In this document: piece after piece, positions 19,349-27,358 of the stretch | Layout of the letters: every line of letters begins with the position of its first letter | Position numbering within the stretch: the first letter of the stretch is position 1 | DNA from: Rozella allomycis CSF55 | Taxonomy: Eukaryota > Rozellomycota | DNA: 27,358 nt | Reading direction: 5' to 3' | NCBI GenBank assembly: GCA_000442015.1 | Contig: KE561039.1 | Span: forward strand, 1 to 27,358 | Program-made: the position numbers and the translations under genes | The notes under the pieces: generated by a model | Database searches by the model: none | The model's input: the letters and a program-made list of their open reading frames with translations, nothing else | Told to the model about the DNA's origin: nothing

Positions 19349-19639
19349 TTATTGCTGTTGAATGTATGAATTCATCTGCGTTAATTCTTCAAGACAAGTA
19401 TCCATTGCCTTTTTGAGTTTAAGAAGATTTTCCTCCATCTTTGCTTGCTGAAAGTCGAATTCATTCAAAAACTTTTGCTTTGTTTTTAAAAGATCTTGTA
19501 ACTGATTCTCAAGATTTTTAACTTTTCCTGTTTGCCCGAGAGTGAATACGTTAGCTATGCCATCTCCGATTTCTCCGACAGTAACTGCATATGTACCAAT
19601 GCTCAAGATAGCGAGAGATATAAATGAAGATAATTTCAT
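19349..19639 (-). CDS. Small secreted coiled-coil protein B (96 aa)
   Basis: It is a single exon with signal peptide MKLSSFISLAILSIGTYAV, a short Gly-rich linker (GEIGDGIANVFTLGQTGK), and then one long heptad-like helix (NLENQLQDLLKTKQKFLNEF...). It has a single cysteine in LKKAMDTC and ends YIQQQ. The layout closely matches the protein at 17914-18213. No family is recognised. A function such as a secreted host-interaction factor is speculation. The data show only secretion potential and helicity. Confidence 0.75.
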   Translation of the reverse strand: MKLSSFISLAILSIGTYAVTVGEIGDGIANVFTLGQTGKVKNLENQLQDLLKTKQKFLNEFDFQQAKMEENLLKLKKAMDTCLEELTQMNSYIQQQ

Positions 19640-19832
19640 TTGGGTAGTGATACTCCTAGTTTCATGTTTCTTTCTTTTATCTCCTGTAAAGTTCTATTTT
19701 AAGAAACACTACAATTTTTGAACCAATTAAGAGAGGGGACTATTTTAGTCCATGAAAACATTCTTGTCATAGTTTTTTAACGAAGTCCTATATACACAAA
19801 ATTGAAATCTTAAAATTGCTAAATTTGGTCTC

Positions 19833-20767
19833 ATGATTATACTGAAGAGTTCATTCACATTTCTAAAAGTTCCCATGATTCGTATTCCATTTATGAGATA
19901 CAGTGATATATCTGTTTTGCCGCCTGATAAGCTATCTTCAACTTCAGTGCTAACTAAAGGGTCAGCGTTTGCGAGAAACCCTAAAGCCAATGAACTCCTC
20001 CACTTTATGGACGATACCCTTCATAAATTAGCGATTCAACATAAAGTTACTGTGCTTCCTCCAAACGAGAAAAACTTGCGAGACATGTGGAAAAGCGCAA
20101 AAGGAATTGGAGAATTGCTGGGTGTAGAGATAGGTAACTATAATTCTATTAATTTAAAAAGCAAATCCAACTTATATATCAATCGTAAAGAGACTTAATC
20201 AACTGGCACATTTTATGCATGTTAAAGATGTTAATGAATTTCTAATGCATTTCACAAGAGCTCAATTTATTACTAATGATAAATTGAAACAAGATGTTCA
20301 AATTTTTAAGGGTGAAAATGGCAAATGGTTTGCGGTGGCCAAAGGCGGTCGAAAAAGTTGTAAGGCAGAAGTTACGATAGTTGAAAATGGAACCGGAGAA
20401 GTTTTAATTAACGGAATAGACGCAAGAGAAGTTGTCCAAGATTTTAAGTATTGGTATGATATAGCTAAACCGTTCATTGTAACTGGAACTATTAATAAGT
20501 ATAATGTATCTGCGCAGATAGAAGGTAGATTTTTTCGAATGCTTTAAATAAAGGTGGTGGACTTCGAGGTAAAAGCGGTGCAATCACAAATGGTATCAGT
20601 AAAGCTTTGGCCATCTTAAGGCCAGAATTTCAGACAATACTTTACCAAAGTAACAATCGCTTTATGTTAAAAAAGGTGGATTATTGATTAGAGATCCTAG
20701 AATGAAGGAAAGAAAGAAACCAGGTCAACCAGGAGCAAGAAAGAAATTCAAGTGGGTCAAACGTTAA
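19833..20767 (+). CDS. MRPS9: Mitochondrial small-subunit ribosomal protein uS9m (4 exons)
   Basis: Exons 19833-20133, 20162-20524, 20554-20649 and 20676-20767 give 283 aa (the yeast protein is about 278). The C-terminal half is a clear uS9 domain: [77 protein letters not shown], ending in WVKR. The N-terminal extension is the mitochondrial-type part. Its start carries basic/hydrophobic residues consistent with a presequence, although the exact initiator among the nearby Mets is uncertain. Its presence shows that the organism keeps mitochondrial translation. Confidence 0.9.
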
Positions 20768-20834
20768 TAAACTCATTTTTATCTTTAAATTTCAATTATT
20801 TTTTAAACTTTTTCTTTATTTTTATTTTATTAAT

Positions 20835-21752
20835 TCAAGCCGGGCTATTCTCTATTAAGTCGTTGTGGATTGATGAACAGAATTTGTTCGAGTTGGGATT
20901 TTCACAAATTAGTTTAAACAATCCGCTTTCATGTACAGATAGTGTCCATTCATTTTTCCATTCTAATTTATGATATATGATATGAATACCTGGTGATATC
21001 TTTGATAAAATGAATGCTATTTCACACACAAAACCAAAGTCGCAAAATTTTAGCAATTTATCAAAAGGTTTAAACGAGAGACATAACAGGAGTTCCTTTA
21101 TATTAACAACTCAAAATTTATACATTTTGGTCGCAAAGTTTTAGAAATGACAAAAGTTTTTCATAACCACTATCAGAAGCTAAACATAGCATGAAATGCA
21201 AGAGAAAACGAACAGATGCAGATGCCTTATTATTAAGAGTACAAATCAATGAATCTATTTTTGGAGCAAGATATTCTGGACGTTCGGGGAATGCAGCCAT
21301 CATTTGAAACAAAAATTCTAACAATAGCAATGAAAATTTGACATCTGAGTCACAGTTTTCTAAGGATATTTCCATCAAAGGAAGAATATTTTCGATAAGC
21401 TAAATTGGACGCTAATGCTGTAAATATACCTTATCTATTTGACTGAAATATGTTTGTTCTAATATATCCTTGATTTCATCATCCAGAATGTGAGTATTTT
21501 CAGTGATTATTAAATGTATCTCAATTAAATACTCAATAAAAGCTTTCAATGAGCCCATATCGTCTTTTCTACCCCCAATAGCATTCTCGTTATCAACACA
21601 CACCTCATCAGTCTGTGATTCTTTAACTACAACTTCTATATCCGTAGTTTGTGCTATCTTAAATAACAGATTTATTCGTACTTTCTTCTTCTTTACTAGA
21701 ATCCAAAGTCTTGCACAGTTTAGCTCCCTTATTTGACAGATTGTTCTATCAT
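20835..21752 (-). CDS. Unknown all-helical protein (6 exons)
   Basis: Exons 21752-21738, 21709-21682, 21653-21430, 21399-21124, 21095-20990 and 20962-20835 join in frame to about 258 aa. The first two exons are very small and rest on splice pattern and phase only. The body is leucine-rich and helical (LKAFIEYLIEIHLIITENTH, LIENILPLMEISLENCD, FSLLLLEFLFQMMAAF, FLLHFMLCLA), consistent with HEAT/ARM-like repeats, but no family is recognised. The last putative intron (20963-20989) is 27 nt, a multiple of three and stop-free, so it could be retained, giving 267 aa. It lies 10 bp downstream of the next minus-strand gene. Confidence 0.65.
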
Positions 21753-21762
21753 TTCACAATAT

Positions 21763-22146
21763 TTATTTTACATACATTCTTTTTTGTTTAAGAGCTATTA
21801 TTTTGGAATCTTTATTAGCAATATCTTCAGTTAATCGTTTCTGTTCCTCCCGCAATTCTCGATTACGCTGAATGACTTGCTGAAGGGTTTGCTGCAGGCG
21901 TTTTGATTCTCTTTTCCAATATTCTTCTGAAGATCTTAAATCTGATTCTCTTTTTGCGTATTCCTGATATTTTTCTTTCTCAAATTTGGCACACTTCGCT
22001 TGAACCTCTTCCTGAAGAACAATTTTCAAGGACTCAAGTTCTTGTTCTTTTTGCTGAAGAAATATTTCTTTTTCCTTGACTTTCTTTTCTCGTTCTGTTA
22101 TATGTTTGTACAGGATCTCCAACTCGGTCACAATTTCTGGATTCAT
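21763..22146 (-). CDS. Coiled-coil protein (127 aa), unknown
   Basis: Intronless ORF, almost wholly charged helix: MNPEIVTELEILYKHITERE, then KEIFLQQKEQELESLKIVLQ and QQTLQQVIQRNRELREEQK. One long coiled coil is predicted from the heptads. It has no signal peptide or membrane segment. The residues are too low in complexity to assign a family. A role as a structural or adaptor subunit is possible. The stop is only 10 bp from the start of the unknown helical gene downstream on the same strand. Confidence 0.7.
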   Translation of the reverse strand: MNPEIVTELEILYKHITEREKKVKEKEIFLQQKEQELESLKIVLQEEVQAKCAKFEKEKYQEYAKRESDLRSSEEYWKRESKRLQQTLQQVIQRNRELREEQKRLTEDIANKDSKIIALKQKRMYVK

Positions 22147-22458
22147 GCAGTATACGATTTTTCGAAGTCTGAACTAGAGCATCTGACCGCGATAGATTTG
22201 CATATATGGTGCAGTGATGGAACAGTTTTTAATCTAAAAATTGAGATCCATGACAAAAGTTCGATGTTAATTAATAAAACGTTTATTTTTTTATGCTGGT
22301 TGAGCATCATTCCACGTCAAAAATATCGCCATGATTTTTTCAAGAAAAGATTTCAAAAAACTGTAATACTGATCTATTACAACAAATGTATTTTCATCGC
22401 TTGGTACATGATACTGGTTTGAATTTGAATATCTTTGATTCATTTCAATTCAATACTT
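22147..22458. other. Intergenic spacer
   Basis: About 310 bp lie between the coiled-coil gene start and the stop of the tail-anchored protein gene, both on the minus strand. A plus-strand ORF crosses it, but that frame runs antisense through the coiled-coil gene and shows no protein-like features. It presumably holds the coiled-coil gene's promoter and the upstream gene's 3' end. Confidence 0.6.
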
Positions 22459-23219
22459 TTACCTGTGCATATAATATCTCATCAAAATATCTGCAAAAAG
22501 GCCGGCCGTAAAACAAAACACTGCAAAAACAAAGAAAAACAGATAACTTGAAAAATTGGTCGATTTCGATGTTGACTTTTCATTTGTGTTTTCGGGTTGT
22601 TTGCCCACGCTTTTCAACATATCTTTGGCCTCAATTATTCTTTCTCTTGGCTTCTCGACAGGTGATGGCACTAAACATTCCTCTGAATGTGTTTTCCAAT
22701 TGTCGATGGGTACAAAAGGAATATCATTGTCGATGGGAGAATTACTAAACTATTGTAATGAATATTTCATTAATTTACCGATTCCAAATTCAAAGTCGCT
22801 TTTTCAAGTTCTTCCTGAAGCGAAGGGGACCTGTTGACGCTCATTTTCAAGGGTTTCTCATCCCTGCTGATTGGAGATGTAAAATCCATTGACTTTGAAT
22901 TCCAATACCCTTTTGAGTTGTATTCAGGAGAAAGCCTGGGATCTACCACAATCTTTTGTTTTTAGATTCCAAACTTTACTGGTGACGATTTCGCTATTCT
23001 TCTCATTGTTTCTAGAGGTGTGGGCATGATAGATTCCATAAACTGAGGATTTTTATCAGGTATCGGAATCCTTGAAACACTTTGTTGCATCTTGAATTTA
23101 CGCGAAGGTGTTGCGTCCAACAAATAAGATGGAAGTTGTTCAGCATCGTCTATTTGATAACAGTTATAATGGATACCGCTTTTTGCGTGAATTTGGTAAG
23201 ACGATGATCTTGTTTGCAT
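22459..23219 (-). CDS. Tail-anchored Ser/Thr-Pro-rich protein, unknown (3 exons)
   Basis: Exons 23219-22980, 22952-22779 and 22749-22459 join to 234 aa starting MQTRSSSYQIHAKSG. The first ATG after the upstream stop fixes the start. The soluble part is low-complexity and carries many proline-directed sites (DATPS, MPTPLE, SSP, LSPEY, TSPIS, RSPSL, NSPID, PSPVE), suggesting CDK/MAPK phosphorylation. The C terminus has one hydrophobic helix (SSYLFFFVFAVFCFTAGLFA) followed by DILMRYYMHR, typical of a tail anchor in ER, nuclear envelope or mitochondria. No family is recognised. It is divergent from HRD3 with about 180 bp between starts. Confidence 0.7.
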
Positions 23220-23402
23220 TTCACACTCGCTCAATTCCTGAAAAATCGGATTTTGCGAATGCGTCGAGAATTAGTTGTACAATTTGTTAATAAATAAAAT
23301 ACTTTGCTAATGAAAAATTATTCGTTTCTATTTCTTAAGGCAGCCTGATGTCCCGTTGATAGTTTGAAATTTGGAAATTCTTAAGTTCTTAACTTGAAGC
23401 AC

Positions 23403-25234
23403 ATGAACAGATTTTTCTGGTTTATTTGCGCATGCCTCATATGTTTTCTGAGAACTGAATATGTACCTATAGTAAGAATCCTATTTTCATTATTCCAGAC
23501 GTCCTTTAAAGATGGTGAAAACAGTTTAGCGAATTTTGAACTTACTGCGCTAGAGAGTGGCAATAGCCATAATTATACAATTTCAGCTTTTATTAACAGC
23601 ATGATACTTGATGATGGCAATGAAGGCAAAGTAAAGGTCTTTGGATTTTGATGAATTAAGGCTATTTTGTATCACCGTATTGCAAGTATGGACCCTACAA
23701 ATACCGCATCGAAAATGGCTATTGCTAATAGATTGTATTATGGGCTTGGAATTGAGAAGAATTGTGATTCTGCTTATGAATACTACGAAACTGTCGCGGA
23801 GCCAGGTATAGGAAGAACCGTATTAGTTATACAGTCGTGAAAGCCTTATTAAGCAAACATGTGGGATATAGGTTCCCCAAATTCAATACGTCGTTTATTT
23901 ATGAAGATGAAAGAGATTCAACGTCAATATCATTAGAGGAAAACATGGAGGATATTATAACATACCAAAAGTACCATGCTGAAACAGGTAAAAACTTGCA
24001 TTCATTAATAAGCGTAGGTGACGCAACGTCGCTCTACGTTGTAGCTCAATATTATTTGGTTAAAACTAATCCAGATTATGAAAAGGCAAGAGAATATGCT
24101 GAAAAAGCAGCCGAGAGTGACATTCCTGGAGGATTGGCTATACTTGGGCATTTACATCTGCATGGATTGGGCGGTCTTGAAGAAAGTCACGCTCTAGCTA
24201 GACAATATTTTTCAAAGGCTGCATCAAAGGATTCTGAATTGGGTCATTATGGTCTTGGTCTGATTTATTATCATGGATTAGATAATGAAGATCCCGACGA
24301 ACATGTGGCTCTCAACCATTTTCAACAAGCTGCGAAAAAGGATCTTGCAGAAGCCAACTATTACGTTGGGAAGATATTGCTCGGTAATTTAAAATAGAAA
24401 AATTTCAATCGTAGAGCAAGGAAATGATCAAGTCTCTGCTAAAGCGTATTTCTTAAAAGCGTTGAAATTTAATCATTTGGGTGCAATGTTTGAATTGGGG
24501 AGAATGGCCAAGAGACATTTTTCATGTAAAGAAGCAACTGAAGTAACTAAACTTGGTCAATATTTCTCTAGTATATGAAAGCTGTAGCTGAAAAGAATTC
24601 ATTGGTTATAGAAGTAATGAAAACAGCTGACTCGGCGTTTAAACAAAGTCCTGAAAAATCATTAATAAATTATCTGTTTTTAGCGGATCTTGGAATAAGT
24701 GAGGCGCAATGTATCGCTGCTAAAATGATTAGATCTCATCCACAAGGAAAGAAGAACTTGGAACTAGAGTTGTGGCTTTTGGCGGCTAAACAAGGTAAAT
24801 TTAGGGAATAATACAGATTTAGACGTCGCGATAGCCAAAGTAGAAGCTGCAAATATTTATTTAGAAAATAACCCAGAAAAGTCTGCCGCTCTATACAAAG
24901 AAGCGTACTTGGCTGGAAACCCAAAGGCAGCATTTAAATTGGGCTATATGTATCAAAAAGGAATTGGTGTTTCAAAGGTATAACAATGAAAAGTTTAAGA
25001 TAGGATGTGTTCCTTGCAAAGAGGTACTATGATAGAACTTCCCAACTTAATCCTGACGCCATCTTGTGTTCAAGATTATATTTGCTATATCTTTTAATAG
25101 ATGATAAATTTGAAAACTTTTCATTTCCAGATTCAATCAAAAATGCATTTGCTTTAGCGGCCACATTTTTGACGCTATTAGGATCCTGGATATATTTTAA
25201 ATGGACAAATAGGGAGATAATTCAAATGCATTAA
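23403..25234 (+). CDS. HRD3: HRD3/SEL1L, ERAD ubiquitin-ligase subunit (8 exons)
   Basis: ER membrane partner of the Hrd1 ubiquitin ligase that recruits misfolded substrates. Exons 23403-23471, 23499-23630, 23661-23805, 23835-24383, 24415-24542, 24572-24794, 24823-24977 and 25004-25234 give 543 aa, short against yeast (833) and human (794). It has a signal peptide (MNRFFWFICACLICFL), then Sel1-like repeats: IANRLYYGLGIEKNCDSAYE, AREYAEKAAESDIPGGLAIL, ARQYFSKAASKDSELGHYGL, and LYKEAYLAGNPKAAFKLGYM with YQKGIGV. DVFLAKRYYDRTSQLNP precedes a C-terminal TM helix (AFALAATFLTLLGSWIYF), as in HRD3. The first intron (27 nt) has no in-frame stop, so retention is possible. Confidence 0.85.
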
Positions 25235-25336
25235 ATAAATATCCCCCTTTTCTATTTTTAATGTTTCCAATGATTGGTTCAAGAATCCCCTTGTTACAAA
25301 AAATAGACCTAGGGTCCCTGTTTCATATACATTCAA

Positions 25337-26059
25337 ATGAGTTCCCATTTATTACTAGATGAATTTCATTCCCAAATTCATTCTCTAGCAAAATCAATCC
25401 AATGCTCATCTTCAAATGATACAGATCTAATAGACAATATTAAAGGTCTCGTAAGGTTCATAACAAATCTCAACAAAATGGAAATTCAAGTACATTGCGA
25501 TGATCTGAATAGAGCCATGCTATCACTAGAAATGCATGATGCCTTGAAACATCTAATTGAGTTATTAAAAGAAAACGAAAGAGATCTTGTCCTTGTCGAT
25601 GATGCAATTTCACAACTAACAGTAACCACCATGCAATACATTAAACTTTCAGGAAACTGTCCACCTAATTCTCCAGCATCACCAAGCCCGACTCTTAAAG
25701 CGCCAGTCAATGATTGGTCAGATGAAGACAAGTGCTGCTTGCTGATTCTAGAGTCAATTTATGATGACGCCACGTCCAATGCAAGGGAATTATGTCAAGA
25801 TCTTCATTCCAAGGTATCTTTTCTAGCGTTGAAGAAGAATTTGAAAATGGCAATTGACCTGTCTTCTGCACTGGCAATGAAAAGAGGATCCAAGAATGTG
25901 GCTAAATTAGTGCAAAAATTAAGGAATCAATTGTTTGACATTGATCTAAGCTATCGAAGCGTGGATCTTGATGACTGTGCAAGTGTTAGGTACAATGTGA
26001 TTCAATGCGTTTCTGATGCGCTCGATACATTTGGAGAATTATACGCCATGTTTCAATAA
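25337..26059 (+). CDS. Unknown helical protein (240 aa)
   Basis: Single-exon ORF starting MSSHLLLDEFHSQIHSLAKS. It is largely helical, with a Pro/Ser-rich break (PPNSPASPSPTLKAPVNDW) near residue 120 that separates two helical halves. It has no signal peptide or membrane helix. The length, clean context (about 100 bp after HRD3 and 123 bp before eIF3i) and strong frame preference make it a convincing gene, but I do not recognise the family. Confidence 0.7.
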   Translation: MSSHLLLDEFHSQIHSLAKSIQCSSSNDTDLIDNIKGLVRFITNLNKMEIQVHCDDLNRAMLSLEMHDALKHLIELLKENERDLVLVDDAISQLTVTTMQYIKLSGNCPPNSPASPSPTLKAPVNDWSDEDKCCLLILESIYDDATSNARELCQDLHSKVSFLALKKNLKMAIDLSSALAMKRGSKNVAKLVQKLRNQLFDIDLSYRSVDLDDCASVRYNVIQCVSDALDTFGELYAMFQ

Positions 26060-26182
26060 AAATGCATTAAACTTCAACTTTTTTAAATGTATTTCTTTTA
26101 TTCTTCCTCATTCAAGTAATGGTACATTCTGTCCTCAGCTATTCTAGTGACTTAGCCACAACAACCCCCTGTTTTTTCCATA

Positions 26183-27263
26183 ATGCGTCCTATTACTTTA
26201 CATGGACATACACGTCCACTAACACAAGTCAAGTACAATAGAGAAGGCGATCTGTTATTTTCAGCGTCAAAAGATTTTGTACCGAATGTTTATTACTCTC
26301 ATAACGGTGAGCGTCTAGGTTCTTTTCACGGTCATCGTGGTGCTGTTCGTTCCATTTCAATTTCATGTAAATAAATCAAAAAAAATTAAGAAAGCGAATT
26401 CAGAAAGATTACTTACAGGTGCTGCTGATAACTTGTCAATAATCTTTCAAGTCGAAACGGGAAAACTATTAGCGAAATTCGAATGTTTAAGTCCGGTTGT
26501 TGCAGTTTCTTTTAGTATGGGGGATAAAGAAGCCTTTGTATTAACAGAAAACGTGATGTCTGAAAATTCTATTCTGCATGTTTTTGATGTAACTAAAGAT
26601 TCGTTTGAGTTGAAATACAAAAAGATTATTGAAACCAATTCAAAGCCTACCAATGCAATTTATGGTTATTTAAATAAAACTATTATCATTACATTCGAAG
26701 ACGGAAGTATTGCATTGTATGATGCAAAGGTATAGCTATTACGTAGTCACTATAAAGACGTTAGAAAAGATTGCTGAAACTAAGGATCATGAAAAAGCAA
26801 TCACTGATATTGAAATGTCCAAGGATTATACTCATTTTATTACGTCTTCTAAAGATGCTACCGCTAGGGTTTACGATCCCAGAAATTTAACGCTAATTAA
26901 GACTCTTCAAGCTGATAGACCACTAAATTCTGTTTCACTTTCAGCTATGAGGCCAGAAGTAAGTTTTATAATCAACAATTATAGGTTATCTTGGGAGGAG
27001 GTCAGGAAGCAAGTGAAGTGACAACTTCTGATGCCAAGGCTGGAAAGTTTGACGTTCTATTCTTTCATAAGATTTATGAAGATGAATTAGGAAAAATTGG
27101 TGGTCATTTTGGTCCCGTGAACACTTTAAGATATCATCCAAACGGCATTGGGTATCATTATTTATTTTGCCAATATAGATTTACTTCTGGTAGTGAAGAC
27201 GGAACAGTAAAAATTCACCACTTCGATCCTGACTATTTTTCATTTGCATATCCTGATCAATAA
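26183..27263 (+). CDS. TIF34: eIF3i / TIF34, translation initiation factor 3 subunit (5 exons)
   Basis: WD40-repeat subunit of eIF3. Exons 26183-26366, 26395-26729, 26758-26958, 26985-27151 and 27179-27263 give 323 aa (human 325). Family-specific segments are [97 protein letters not shown], and [14 protein letters not shown] with a short C-terminal tail. All exon joins are in phase with introns of 28, 28, 26 and 27 nt. The gene is complete within the window. Confidence 0.95.
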
Positions 27264-27358
27264 AGTAGATAATTAATACTCCTTTCTATTTTTATCATTT
27301 ACACATTTTAATTAATGTTGGACTCTTGCCCCTATATTTGATTATATTGCTTTGTGAT

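Noticed and set aside
22000-22422. Plus-strand ORF of 140 codons
   Set aside because: It is antisense to the coiled-coil gene and runs on into spacer. Its Phe/Leu/Lys-rich composition mirrors the complement of a Lys/Glu-rich coding strand.
1-27358. tRNA, rRNA, CRISPR arrays, transposases or viral genes
   Set aside because: None was seen by eye. There is no convincing tRNA T-loop/anticodon arrangement, no regular spacer-repeat array, and no integrase, reverse transcriptase or capsid motifs. Small or diverged RNA genes could still be missed without a covariance search.

Overview
The window is eukaryotic nuclear DNA from a very compact, AT-rich genome. Sixteen protein genes can be named or firmly outlined and six more are unnamed or putative. 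They sit head-to-head, tail-to-tail or 10-200 bp apart, and the only gap over 1 kb is 4691-6430. Most genes are cut by tiny GT...AG introns of 26-33 nt, so a simple reading-frame view breaks them into pieces. I rebuilt 14 genes exon by exon, guided by conserved family motifs, and placed 61 introns. The gene content (peroxisomal RING E3, CAAX protease, GPI mannosyltransferase, HSE1-type ESCRT-0, BUD22, a mitochondrial ribosomal protein) and the intron style suggest a reduced fungus or fungal relative, such as a Cryptomycota/Rozella-like endoparasite. That placement is inference.

Layout. 96-826 (+) is CHMP6/VPS20 (ESCRT-III). 968-4690 (-) is a Drs2/ATP8A-type P4-ATPase flippase. 4691-6430 is mostly non-coding, with two weak gene candidates. 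6431-7799 (-) is an SLC38/AVT-type amino-acid transporter. 7889-9725 (-) is OST1/ribophorin I. 10008-11716 (+) is a bacterial-type CoA-disulfide reductase fused to rhodanese. 11783-12703 (-) is PEX2. 12813-13686 (-) is RCE1, head-to-head with PIGV/GPI18 at 13722-15109 (+). 15260-16278 (+) is a monoacylglycerol lipase. 16333-17804 (+) is HSE1/STAM. 17914-18213 (+) and 19349-19639 (-) are two similar small secreted coiled-coil proteins flanking BUD22 (18276-19270, -). 19833-20767 (+) is mitochondrial uS9m. 20835-21752 (-), 21763-22146 (-) and 22459-23219 (-) are an unknown helical protein, a coiled-coil protein and a tail-anchored Ser/Thr-Pro-rich protein. 23403-25234 (+) is HRD3/SEL1L. 25337-26059 (+) is an unknown helical protein. 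26183-27263 (+) is eIF3i/TIF34.

The genes are housekeeping and share no single pathway, but endomembrane functions dominate: N-glycosylation (OST1), GPI synthesis (PIGV), CAAX processing (RCE1), ERAD (HRD3), lipid flipping (Drs2-like) and endosomal sorting (CHMP6, HSE1).

The most notable observations are the near-constant intron length with an apparent floor of 26 nt, two introns that homology says end in TG instead of AG, the intronless bacterial-type CoADR-rhodanese gene, and the pair of small secreted proteins. Five of the six N bases sit between near-identical direct copies. These look like unmerged allelic contig ends rather than biology, and they break or lengthen five genes.
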